Below, one piece after another: positions 12,345 through 23,603 of a stretch of DNA of 64,000 bases. The stretch is from Gymnopilus junonius (taxonomy: Eukaryota > Basidiomycota > Agaricomycetes > Agaricales > Galerinaceae), in NCBI GenBank assembly GCA_015501075.1, contig JADNYJ010000028.1:124001-188000 (forward strand). Reading direction: 5' to 3'. The stretch's first letter is position 1. The number at the start of each line of letters is the position of its first letter. The notes under the pieces were generated by a model, which saw only the letters and a program-made list of their open reading frames with translations, did no database searches and was not told the DNA's origin. A program made the translations under genes and the position numbers.

Positions 12345-15258
12345 AGTTGCAGTTGGGTGCAAAAGGCAAAAAAGAGAGAAGATGTCAACGGGGGCTGGTT
12401 TTAAAAGGGCGAAGAAGATGTTCAAAGTTGCAGGTTAGGCCGCGTGCTGGAGAAGGGTGCAAGAGAAAGGATTCTTAGATTTCATTCCGTAGCAAATATA
12501 TATGGCAGAACTGAAATTGCCGGAAGATTTAGCAGGTTGTCACCAGATGAGATCCCGAAATGGGGAAAGTGATGATGGCTCGTTGCGTGGCTCCGACTCG
12601 TCCCTTGTTTAAGCCGCCGGCTCAGTTTTGAACACAAATCATTCATAGTTACTCCAGGAACGGCATTAACCTCTCTTTAGAGGAGATCCACCGTATTCTC
12701 CTTCGTTTTTCGTTCCCTTTCGCCCTCAGAAGAAGCCACCAAACCCGATGACACCAGTGGCGGGGTCTACAAATTCGGCGGTTCTAATTAGATTGCCGAC
12801 CATTCAACCCATCATTTTCGGCTAAAATCTGAGATGCCAGCGTTTATTCGGGCACGTAACGCCCAGCCAGGTGGTCGGCCTCCGGGGACTCCTTTTTTTC
12901 CATCGCAACATGAATTTCAAATGCTAAGTTGAGCGCTGCACTTTCCCGATGACCATGATTCAGAAGAACTGCGGTGTTGCCCCTACTTGCATCCCACAGA
13001 TCTCTATATTCCGGACTCTAATCTAAATTGCCCGAATCGTTAAAGTATCCGAGCCGTTGGGGATAGTCCCAGAATTACCAAGTTCTTTTTCTCACAAAGG
13101 ATACTCAGCCGACCTCTCTGAAGCATGTATCTTTCCACTAGGACAGCGTGGTGCCATGTGTCAGCGAATAGGAGCTGGCTTCAATCTGAATGACAATCTC
13201 CTCCTCGCTGCTGTCATGCTGGCACATATACCAGGAGTACAGATGAGTTCCTTGTAACAATCTTTCAAACGATCTTAGATTAAATAGGCTATGTAGAAAG
13301 GGAAATCTGCAGTATTTAGGGCATAAGTCAAGGCACCAGCACAGCCACCGCTCATATCGAAATGTTGCAGCGCGCTGAAAGCTGCTTCATCTGAGTGTCA
13401 AAAGTGGACCTTGACTTGTGGAGCAATTCGCGGCAAAGGTAGTGGAGCTTATATAGAGGGGGTATGTTTTAATACCAGCTGTAATCGATGAGCTGATCAT
13501 TGCATTCGCCTGACTGGCATTTTCCTGTGTGAATACGCCATTCCATGTCTTTAGTTCATGCCATTATCGTGGGTCTGGCGTCCTTATCTCCACGGCTGTT
13601 ATCTTTCATTAGTTTTGTTGTGGCCTCCGAGTCCCGACAGATGGACAGCAGGTTTAAATGTGCCCTTCTAATCGACGAGCCGCTGTAGAAGTGAGCCGGC
13701 ATGGTCCTCTCGTGTCTTTTGAACACAGCCATCCAAGGTCGGAATCCCATCGGGGTGATAGCCAGGACGCCATACGAGCGACTAAGATCCCATGACCATT
13801 ATTTCGTGGGACAGTCGCCCGAGCGATGCCTTCCATAATGACGCCAGCAAGTAGCCATATTAATATATTTGCTTCTGACTGGATCACAAGTTCCTTTCAC
13901 AGAAAGATGTAATTAAAGCACTGCCAGATTGAATGACGGAACTAACTTACCTAGAATGGACCAGAGATCCAGAGTTGCCGGAAAATCTCATCCCTCAAAT
14001 GTCGAATGTCGAAAGGCAACGCACACGAAATGTCATCCCTCTGTCCAGGTTTTTGGCCTGACCTGGCTACCTCAGTAGATAGGCGATAAGCGTAGATTAG
14101 GCATCGACGTCGGAGGAAGGCGCCGGTGTCCAGGACAATGATATTCGAATTCGACTCCGCGATATCTGAATCAGGCATGAAACGGCTATCCATTGTCCCT
14201 TGCAGCCGATGAACAATTACCTACTTATGCAGGGAGGTTACAAGTATGGATCGCTCTGCTTTGGGACTACTCACCACTTCTACAGGTAGTGTTGGTCACA
14301 GATGCGAACCGTTTGCGCTCATATTTCCTCACTCCTTAGGAAGCATACTGGAGCTGATCAATAATAGGATTACTAAAAGAACTAGGTCATCCGGGTTTGG
14401 GGGACATGGTATTGAAAGCACTTACGATATGCCCGAGCTTTCAAGCCACTGGATCTCTAAAAGACCCCTGACCCTAGTTTATTTTAAAATTCAGGACACT
14501 CTGTGCGCTGCTTCTTCCCTTTCCAGTTCCCAGTGATGATTCTATAGTGATATAACATTCAACGACAATTTTAGTACGGTGGAACTGAATTCTTTATAAA
14601 AGATGAGCGCATTGCTTACTATGCTGACTTGGCGCCAATAGGACTGTCCCAATGGACGGGTTATTCTAAGTATATGCCGGACATAAGCGTTTTCCAGGAG
14701 GAAGATGCCGCTGGAACCAATTGACTCCAAGCTTTGAAGTCTAGACCTTTACTCGGCAGGAATGAGAGTAACCCTTCCTAGAATAAAGTTTGCGCAGGCA
14801 CTTCGTCAGGAGAAGCTTGGATCCGCTTTAGAAGGAGGCCAGAAAACTTGTGGCTTACCAAGTTGCAAGTCGGCATCGAGAACATGAATAACGTCCTGTC
14901 AAAAGATAAGCATGTCGTACTTGCTAGCATCCCTCCTTTTAGAAGAGGCCCTACCTTGAAATAATGCAAGACTATCAAGGAACCAAGGAGTCAAATCTGG
15001 GAGCTCTGGAAAGTAGAATTATGTCATGGAGATCAGAGAGTGGGGCAGTCAATGTTCATGTTGTGCATGAGAGAAAACTTCGCATTTTGACGAACACATT
15101 CTCAGACTTTCATAGACTTAACAGCCAGAGTGTAGGCCGCCGGATATTAATTGCTAATTTACTCAATCCTATGAGTCCCTGGATCCAAATAAATAACTGA
15201 GTGAAAATTAACCGAAAAATAATACACGTGCGTCAATGACCAGCTTTATTCAAGAACA
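12345..15258. other. 2.9-kb stretch with only unassigned open frames
   Basis: It contains the TUP1-A promoter (12345 to about 12900), then scattered frames I cannot name: 13057..13257 (+), 13556..13887 (-), 13951..14193 (-), 14246..14536 (+) and 14964..15200 (+). GT/AG pairs exist, but no join gave a recognisable domain. It may hold a diverged or decayed gene. Confidence 0.4.
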
Positions 15259-16770
15259 TCATCCCGTTTTTGTCGTAACCCACCCCACAAGAATACCAAC
15301 AATACCTACAGATACCCAGGCGCGTGCAGTGTTCCAGGCTGGTAGAGCCAGAGAGAAGAATGGCTGCTTCTCGAGTTTGGTGTTCGAGACGGCTGGGCTC
15401 CGCACTGGTTGATCTACATGTAGGGCCTCCTGAACGTCATCAGCAGTCGCTATTTCTGAGTCGTGAATAGGCGAGATATGATCTAGCGGTGGGACTATCT
15501 CGACCTGTGCTACACCTCCGAAGAAATCGGTGATTAGTGTTTTATCTAGTGGACGGTTGAAGAGGTCACTGCGGACGCCGGGATGGGAATTAATCTTGGA
15601 GAAGTCCATTGTATTGAACTTATTCATGGAATCAGGGTAAAGTTTTGACAATCAGATGCGAAGCGTGAGACGCACCAGGTCCTGCATGGAGACTTGACTC
15701 GTTTTATTGATCTTCTCCATGAATTCCAGGATGTAATGCGTGAAGGAATCAATAACAGCTACACCAATGTCGTTGTCATTGGCATACTAAACATGCATCG
15801 GCTTGAGTGAGATGTGGATAGCGAGAGGCTCTGGCAGCTCACTGAATATGAGTTTTCTCCAAATTCGGAGGATCCGGTTGCGAGAATGTTGGGAGAATAT
15901 AGTTTGGAGTACATCGTGTTAGCTTGGCAGGTATCAATCATAAAGAGAATCTCATTGTATCTGTTTTGGGAGAGATGACGTCAAAGAGTGGTTAAGGGAG
16001 GATTGATAGGAAAGAGAAGAGAGTACCTTTTCTTCTGATACATCTGCTCGAACGCGTCAGCTATGTCAAATGCGCTAATTTCTTCGTTATCCTGGAATTT
16101 GAGGAACTCGTTTCCACCGTGGCCTGTCATGTAAACGAAGATATTGGACCTTTCGTCACTGAGCAACCGCTTTGAGCGTGGAACTGACGGATCCATGCGA
16201 CCTTAAGGAGCTGATTAGATTGTTCCAGGTCTAAAAAGTCGTCGTGATACGCACCAGTCAAGACACGGATAAAGTTCTCCACTGTAACTTCGTAGCCACG
16301 ATAGTCGACCTCAATGTTGTCTCCGTACAGGTCAAGGAAACGACCTGGGTTAGCGTAGACGCTTCCTGGAAACTTATTTCTTGAATTACAGGAAGCATCG
16401 TCGGCCAACATTAGGATAATGTTTGAGTCAGGAATGCCCAGCCTCTTGACAGTGCGATACCTGAGGTGCTGCATTAAGATCTCCGGCCAAAACGCCTAGA
16501 AGGGAACCTACATGCCAAGAGCGTTGGCCATGTGCTAATATATTGTTGACAAGAGGCAAAATCAAGAAAGAAAGAACTGCGTACTCGGTAGTTAAACCAA
16601 TACCGCGACGAACAGACTAAAACTGCCCAGTTGTTCGTATGTGTCGAACTCGATGACCCATTTTTGTTCAAGAAGTTTCTAACGAGTGTTTCCTGAGGGT
16701 TAACAGAATATACACCCCAAGCCCAGCTTAGGAGGCACAGGAGGAGTTGGAAGACAGGGAAAAGGAGCAT
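15259..16770 (-). CDS. GPI8: GPI-anchor transamidase catalytic subunit (GPI8/PIG-K)
   Basis: Seven exons: 16770..16585, 16534..16512, 16460..16255, 16201..16027, 15960..15843, 15786..15676 and 15618..15259, with introns of 50-66 nt. A signal peptide ([21 protein letters not shown]) is followed by a C13-family peptidase domain: [18 protein letters not shown], the [20 protein letters not shown] block, [40 protein letters not shown] (catalytic His) and [15 protein letters not shown] (catalytic Cys). A C-terminal membrane helix ([15 protein letters not shown]) completes the usual layout. In the ER membrane this subunit cleaves the C-terminal signal of proproteins and attaches the GPI anchor. All key residues are present and no frame break was seen. 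The second exon is only 23 nt. Confidence 0.95.
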
Positions 16771-16838
16771 TGGTCATCAGCTGGGCGGAGTTCCAACGTG
16801 ACTTTGATTTCCAACTCCCACCACTGCACAGCGACGCA
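16771..16838. promoter_or_regulatory. 68-bp bidirectional promoter/5'UTR between GPI8 and the HCNGP-like gene
   Basis: The GPI8 ATG (16770, minus) and the inferred ATG of the HCNGP-like gene (16839, plus) are only 68 bp apart, so the two genes must share promoter DNA and may have 5'UTRs that overlap each other. Confidence 0.6.
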
Positions 16839-18150
16839 ATGATGAACGGTGAGCAACGACTGCGGTTCATTACTTGGTGGCTAATAAATTATGGCTTAAA
16901 AGGGCTTGTTGCCTACGATTATGACTCTCCAAGCGATACAGAAGCTGGACCATCGACAGCGAACGTGGGATCATCATCCCACTACCAAACTAATGTGAGA
17001 TCCTTTGCCGCCATTCTCTTCTGCCACCGTTTCCCTTTTGCTGGCTTGCTTCCGCGTCGGATAGGATAAACCGTCAAGGGGTGCGATAAAATCATCTTCG
17101 GAGGGTATTGTTGTTTTGCTACCAGTTGGTTTATGATCTGACTCATTTTTTTAATTAGGCCGACGGATACCAAAAGCCCAAGTTATCATCAAAAAACCTG
17201 CTATATCCCACAAAAACGCTCGCGCTCATATCTCAGACGACCTTCAAAACGAACCAACACCAATAGGTCCTTCTCGGACGGAGCCAGCATCAGAACCTCC
17301 ATCATCGTTAAATCACCCTTCATCCTCAGGATCGGCCTCAGATGAATTGTCCCGAATAAGAGATCTACTGAGGCCACCACCTATATCCGAGGTTGAGGAT
17401 TGGGGTATCCCGCCCGAGACAAAAGTGAAGTGTGAACCTGCTTTACAAGTGAGCAATTTTGGCAACTGTGTTTTCTTTTGTTCTTACTCTAAGAATTAGA
17501 CACAATTCAATCGATTTGGGGCTCTCAAAGTTGATCCTATGAAACCCATACACTATAATGACAATCTCATGGGCAACCGCACCTTCCGGAACCCACATCT
17601 TTACACGCAACTTGTCGACTGGGTTGACGTCGATGAACGATCAACCAACTTCCCCAAGGATATTTGGGACCCCGAGGACGTAAGGCCCGAATGGTTTGCT
17701 GACCAAATTGGTATGTCCGTATTTCTACCCATGCAGATTCTCATTCATGCATATCTGTTTTACCCCCTTCGCTTCTTCGCCTTCATTCCTTGGTCGATAC
17801 CCCATCTCTCTTTTCTTCGCTTTGCGCTGCATTGGGGCCCGGTTCTCGTTACCTGCGCTGTGTCTCCGTTACCTCTGCGGCCCGCCCTTCTCGCACCTCC
17901 TCGTTCTCGACAAACCCTATTACGTCCTGCGGCCTGCAACTCCTGGGTCCGTCAATTCAAAGCTGACGCTCAGAAAGAGCGTTCAGAAAAGCAAGCTGCT
18001 GCTCAAGCAGCTGGCAAACGGACCCATATCGACTTCTCTACCTCTAGCTCAAAGGACAAAACTGCTCAACCGAGAAAGAGTCGTTTTCAGCCTTATGGGG
18101 CACAGGGCTCTTCCAGCGGTACATACAGACAAAAGACTCGTTGGGGTTAA
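16839..18150 (+). CDS. HCNGP/SAP30BP-like protein
   Basis: Six exons: 16839..16848, 16903..16994, 17065..17104, 17159..17448, 17500..17710 and 17963..18150. The first exon encodes only MMN plus one base. A 54-nt intron then gives [12 protein letters not shown], the typical start of this family. Later blocks are [16 protein letters not shown], then the HCNGP domain proper: [46 protein letters not shown] and [19 protein letters not shown]. The C-terminus is Lys/Arg/Ser-rich and ends KTRWG. SAP30BP is nuclear, was described as a SAP30-associated regulator and is also linked to splicing of short introns, which suits a genome with short introns. The start was chosen because of this family pattern and a good 54-nt intron with a GCTAATAA branch. 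A TTG-led frame from 16770 is not used. Confidence 0.85.
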
Positions 18151-19045
18151 CCCCACTATCTTTTTGTACATTCTTGATTTTGCTGAATAGACGGGCTGTC
18201 ATTTTACTTTTCCATTCACCTTCAAGAGGCTTGGAAACTGCGCTTGCTGTGACTCGTCACTGTGCAGCCAAGTCATGTGCAGCCACCAACCGAAAGAGTA
18301 AGGAAAATTTGCAATTGCTTTGGACCACCCAGGTATAAGGTATTCACGGTATTGATTTCCGTTTCTGAAGGGGCTATCTACTCTCGATTCTTATGCTCAC
18401 GTGAGTACCCTTTCACTGAGTGCAGAGACTTCTTCGAAAATTTGGCTTATAGAGAAGTAGGACATGCCCTTGGAAGTGACATTGACTCTTGCTTGTAGGC
18501 ACCCTGATAGTTTGGAAACTAAAATCTAACTTTTATTTTAATTTTGATTCGTCGCATTGCTTTATGAGGCACATCTTTACCTTCATTGCAAATTTCTGGG
18601 CTTGCTGTATCCGATGTTAGGGAAGAACATTCACCGTTGTTGTTGCACCATGACTATTAGGTTGCAACACACATAATCATGTATGTAAAAGCACCCTACC
18701 AATTTTTTGTAGTGAAGACAGGTGATGTGTGTGCCCGATTTTTTTTAATTCATTCGTATCTAACGCGCTTTACGTCCCTACGATTTACAGACCCAGCAAG
18801 ATTTTCCGCACAAGCCGAATGCTTTTTCATGTCCAATTTGATGTTTCTCATGCGCCGAACTGCCCTGGACCAGCTGACTGCTATTTTGACTCCTCATCAA
18901 GCATTGAGCCCGAGACAAACCACTGGCAAGCGAAGCGGACGGAGAAACTTCGGTTCAAGTCGATACATACATATGAGAGGCCGCAGGACGCCTACCCTCG
19001 AACAACGGGCTTTAGTTTCCCATCTTCCCTTCCTCAGTTGGATAA
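18151..19045. other. Intergenic region without a supportable gene
   Basis: The 3' end of the HCNGP-like gene and upstream of the MFS gene. Overlapping frames at 18679..19101 and 18729..19136 are open for about 140 codons but match no family and run into the MFS start. Confidence 0.4.
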
Positions 19046-20951
19046 ATGGATGCCGGAAAACAAGGTCGTGTCCCCCCTTCAAGCTCTACAGACGAATATG
19101 AGAAGGAAAATGTTGGGCTACATGTCGACAGAGTAATTACCCCAACGGAGGAAAAGGAACTAATTGACCCGAAACTGGACCTTCGTACTCCCCAAGAGAA
19201 GAAGACATCCTACCTTCAATTTATCACTCTGTGTTGGACCTTGGTTCTTGGGGATGGAACGATGGGTCCACCGGTGCTTTACTCCCCAGGATTCAAGAGG
19301 TTTACAAGGCAAGGCTTATTTTGATATGCCACCGCCGGAGGAAACTAAGCAGATCACAATTCATCAGGTCAACTACATTGTCCTTTCTCTAATCTTTATA
19401 TTTGCCTGTGGAGTGAGTGTTCTGCTGCCCTAACTATTAGGCATTTGACAAAAATACTGACCCGTAGCTGTAGGGATTCATGATAGGGTCGATTCTCAAC
19501 ATGTATATCACACCTCGCCTCGGTTTCGGAAAGGTAAATTTCATATCTGCCGTGGAACAACTCACTAATAGAATTCAGACGCTGGTATTAGGATCGCTGC
19601 TGCAAGTGTCGGCATATTGTATTCAGTCACCTGGCCCCCCTTTTCCCGCCTTCCTCCTGGGATATGCTATAGCTGGAGCATCCCTTTCGCTGCAGGAACG
19701 CTTTTACTATGTACCAGTGGTGTACTCTCTCTAATTTTTTTTTACAACCTAGGATGCCCAAGCTAACGGATTCGTCGCAAATTTAAAGCACAATGCCAAA
19801 TCTAAGATGGGTATGCTTCACGCTTGCTATGGTAATATAAAATACTACCTTTGATTTACTCGGTTTACTCAGTTTCCTTTATATTCAGGGTTTGGATTAT
19901 TTGCGGCCCCTTTTGCTTCGACGCAGTTCGCCCAGCAGCCACGGTGGTCCTTCCAATTTCTAGTGTCCCTGGGAATGGCAATTATGAACACTATTCTCCA
20001 GATAATTACTTTTAGATTCAAATCTCTGGACGGTGCGTGGAATGCAATATTTTAGTTTCCTACTAATATCCATTATTTTTCAACCTAGAATGTCTGACCC
20101 TCGGCGGTGAACCAGAGACAGAAAAGTCCGACTCGAACGAAGGCAGTTTGTTCATGCACGTCATGAAAAGCCGCACGACACAATTCATTGCATTCTTCAT
20201 TGCGGCTCATTTAGGAGTTGGAGCTGCTCTCGGGGGTTGGATTGTAACGTATATTATCCGGGTCCGTGGTGGCGGTCCGTCGTCTGGTTATATATCGGCC
20301 GGGGTATCGGGAGGTTCGTTCATTAGTTCAATATAAAGGAATATCAAATTCTGACAAATTACCAGGTTCTATGATTGGCCGAGTGGCGCTTCTAAAGTTG
20401 AATAAAAAGGTTTTCTACCCTTCTCGAACGCAATCACGCTCCCGCTGACTTTAAGCCTCTTTTGTAGCTTGGGGAACGTAATGCTGTGTTCGTGTATTCA
20501 GCCGTATGTTTTGGGTAAGCGCCATTACAGATCGTTTGATCGAGTTTGTCAACACAACTCACAGTGACTCATTTCTTCAGCCTGGAGATCATCGCCTGGA
20601 GAGTTCCATCTCTGGTGGGCGATGCAATTGCAGTGTGCTTTATTGGACTTCTCCTTGGTCCTATGTATCCCATGGCCATGAATCAAGCCTCGCAACTCCT
20701 CCCTGGATGGATGCTCACTGGTTCTATTGGATGGATCGCCGGCTTTGGACAGACTGGCAGTGCCTTGGTACCATTTGTAACAGGGGTCATCTCTAATAAA
20801 TACGGATTGGAAAGTTTACCTCCTGTGTACGTTTTCAATAACTCATTGTACAGAACAGAATTCGACTCACGTTGTTTTGGTATCAAGGTTGATAGGAATG
20901 ACGGCGCTCATGGCATTGATGTGGGCTTTGATACCAAGTAGACCACAGTGA
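19046..20951 (+). CDS. MFS permease of the BSC6/fucose-permease type (one frame break, odd splice sites)
   Basis: A proton-linked sugar-type major facilitator with about 12 helices. The cytosolic start MDAGKQGRVPPSSSTDEY is followed by LCWTLVL, GWNDGSTGALLPRIQEVYK, VNYIVLSLIFIFACG, ITPRLGFGK, DAQANGFVANLKHNAKSKMGMLHACYG, GWIVTYIIRVRGGGPSSGYI, GLLLGPMYPMAMNQAS and GSIGWIAGFGQTGSALVPF, ending WALIPSRPQ. Oddities: (1) between TLVL and GWNDG one base is missing in the GGGG run at 19250-19253; (2) the intron 19309..19367 has a GC donor; (3) the expected donor after SLSLQ at 19696 reads GAACGC instead of GTACGC, and the next GT at 19711 adds five codons in frame. All other junctions are canonical. 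It may be functional if (1) is an assembly error. Confidence 0.8.
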
Positions 20952-21746
20952 AATGCTGTCGCTAGATGGAATCTTTTTCTCCAACAGGCACTATCTTAAC
21001 CGCATTTGGATGCGAACTCCAAAGGCGGTATAGCTTGTCTTCCAAATTTATCGCTTTTTACTGAAATATGCAACTGTCGTTTCGTTCAGAAGTGTCTTCA
21101 AGTGGGCGAGATTTGTACCATAGGCCAGCTCAGCTGATTTTTTGGCTCGATCAACTTGGAAGACTGCGAAAACTGTGCTTTCCAGCCTGAGGCCCCCTAC
21201 CCAACGATATTGCTATGCGTTATCTTCACAATCCCTTGTCCCCTTTAAACCCTACATGTGCCGTGATTGAAAAGTTCGATCTATCAACAAGCGGCCGATG
21301 TACCTCCATCTACTCGAGCAAATCCGTAACCTCCTAGGAAGGCATCACTGATATATTTCTTCATAATTCCCAGCAAAATTTCTTCGTTGTGTAGGTATTC
21401 GACATTGACTATCGGTACAGTAGATGGTTGGCCTAGTCTCAGTACAGGAAGTTTACACTCTTTTAAACTTCACGAATCGCGGCCACGGCAAATTAGTCAC
21501 GTCCAGGTGTGGGAGAGTTAACAGCCGACAGGCAAACGTGCGCGACGCTTGTTGAAGGATGAGCGTTATGTATTATGTCTTATTACTTACATCAATCACT
21601 TGCTCTTTCTGAGATCCGGCTTTCAACTGGACCTTGGCGGCCACGGTCCCCATGCACAGCCAGGGTCAACCAAGTCAACACTCGATATAAAGGAAGGCGC
21701 AACTGCACGGGTTGACTATTTCACTCTTCATTCGTCCGAACCATTC
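20952..21746. other. Intergenic region
   Basis: 3'UTR of the MFS gene and promoter of the next gene. The open frame from 21549 runs in frame into the downstream gene, but its start has no signal-peptide character. Nothing else was recognised. Confidence 0.4.
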
Positions 21747-23118
21747 ATGCTTATCCTCTTCGCTGCTCTTTTCTTGTATCAAGGTCGTGTGCAGGCCGGG
21801 ACATTACCACCTTTGTCGCGTGACGATTCGTGCTCTCAGAGCCCGAATCAAAGAAGTGTCATCGACATCACATGGAGCTGTGTTGCAACTATCTTCGCTT
21901 GCACCTGGATCTCAGTCCACCCTAATATCCCTGACCCAGAGGAGAAGTGGTGGGAGGCAATTATCAAGCGTTTTCAGTATATGCTTTGGACGACTTTCGC
22001 TCCAGAAATTATACTCTTCTGGGCGATAAAGCAGTGGCACGGCGCACGACGGGTCGCCAAGGAATACAGGAGTGCGTTTTTCCTCCAGCTATGTGGCTTG
22101 CACACTGACTAAGTTTTCTGGATAGAGTATGACGACAGATGGACTGTGACCCATGCTCATTTTCTGCAGATGGGTGGCTTTATGCTTTACGATGGCGACG
22201 AAGCCATCGGCATCCTCTCCTACGAGAACTTCAATACCCTTCTCCAAGAGCGTCGAATTCTGTTTCCCACTATCTCGAAGCGAGAAATCATGGACCGCAG
22301 CAAAATAGACCTGTTGGCGAAGTGTGTCGCTATAGGTCAACTGACTTGGTTCATGGTCCAGGCCTTTTCCCGACTAGCTCAACATATGCCAATAGCAGAG
22401 CTTGAGCTAGTCACAATCGCACTGGCTTTCCTTACAGGTTTTCTTTATTTCTTCTGGTGGGAAAAGCCAGTAAATGTTGAAACTTCGGTCCCTGTCTATC
22501 TTCTGATGAGGGAACACAATCCGCCTAGCCCGAGCCTGCCAGTAGACTCAGGTGGGTGTTTGTTCTCTTACAGCCACTTAAAGTAACCCGAGGACGTAAC
22601 TAACTGTCTTTCTTTATCGTATAGGACGCAGTCAAATGTCTACCTTTACGGTATATGATGAGGTGGCCCGAAGTTTTACAGGTCCTAAGAAGATAGGCAC
22701 CTTCTACGCAATCCCCCTTAGCTCCAAGGCTGAGATCAGAACCATTTTGGTCTCTTCTGTTGTTGGTACTATTTTTGGCGCCCTTCATTGTCTCGGTATA
22801 GACAAAGACGTGTTCCAGCTCCCTAACGATGTTACGGATCTAATCAACTTTGACTTTTGGCGGCCCTTCTCTCTAGCGGTAGCTCTCATTCCGGGTCTGA
22901 TCGCCATCGTTGCATTACTTAGAATTTGGAACGAAGAAGCGAAGTCAAAAATATCCAATCGTGTGGCAGGAATCCTCACTGTGTTTGCATTCTTGTCCCT
23001 ACCCTTTTATGCCACTGCCAGAGTCGGCATACTGGCGTCTGGCTTCCTATCGTTAGGATCCTTACCTCCTGGGGCCTATAACACTATTCAATGGTTATCA
23101 TACTTTCCGCACGTATAA
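21747..23118 (+). CDS. Multi-span membrane protein of an uncharacterised Agaricomycete family
   Basis: Three exons: 21747..22071, 22126..22551 and 22625..23118, with introns of 54 and 73 nt. The ATG at 21747 starts a hydrophobic signal-like segment (MLILFAALFLYQG). The next block, VIDITWSCVATIFACTWISVHPNIPDP, followed by a Trp-rich region and APEIILFWAIKQWHGARRVAKEY, and then WTVTHAHFLQMGGFMLYDGDE, is a pattern I remember from many unnamed Agaricomycete proteins. Further membrane segments lie at AELELVTIALAFLTGFLYFFWW, TILVSSVVGTIFGALHCLG, FSLAVALIPGLIAIVALLRI and ILTVFAFLSLPFYATARV. About 415 residues. The biochemical role is unknown. The first-exon frame is open further upstream, so an earlier start is possible. 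No break was seen. Confidence 0.8.
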
Positions 23119-23603
23119 AACGGTCAGAAGTTTGTTGCTTACTATATTTATCGCATTAGCTATCAGATACCTTAATTCGGAGAACAAGTGTATTCCTAGT
23201 ACTTCCATGGTTATTACTTCATTAACGGAGTCCATTTTCGTATGCATTATCATGAGGCGTGTAGAAATGCACAACAACGAGTACAAGTTGATCAGTCGCT
23301 ACAGTTCAAGCTTTTGAGCGCCATACCAAAACTTGGCGACGCCCTGCCCTGGGGGGGGGGTTATTCATAGACCTGGCAGCTTCCGGTCACTAGAAAAAGT
23401 GGTATATGGCAGTACAGAGGGAGGCGCTCCTAGAGCGATAGTAATAGATTTCATTGTAGTATTGACCGGGCAGTTGCACGTTCGAAGGACCAAATGTCTA
23501 ATTTTAGCACGTACTTGGAAGTGTGCCTGGAACTTAACCTTGACAGCAGCTCTCTCACTTTAACTTCCACTACACCTTCTCCATTTCTGTATACCATTGT
23601 ACA
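23119..23603. other. Intergenic region with a G10 run
   Basis: Upstream of the PHO84-like gene. It contains an uninterrupted run of ten G at 23351-23360. No conserved coding sequence was recognised. Confidence 0.5.

Noticed and set aside
13057..13257. Possible cytochrome P450 haem-binding segment (FPLGQRGAMC)
   Set aside because: Only a loose match, with wrong spacing before Cys and no other P450 motif nearby on that strand.
13556..14193. Minus-strand frames with a possible P450-like W..FKRHER stretch
   Set aside because: Single weak resemblance. Frames do not join and no oxygen-binding or ExxR motif was seen.
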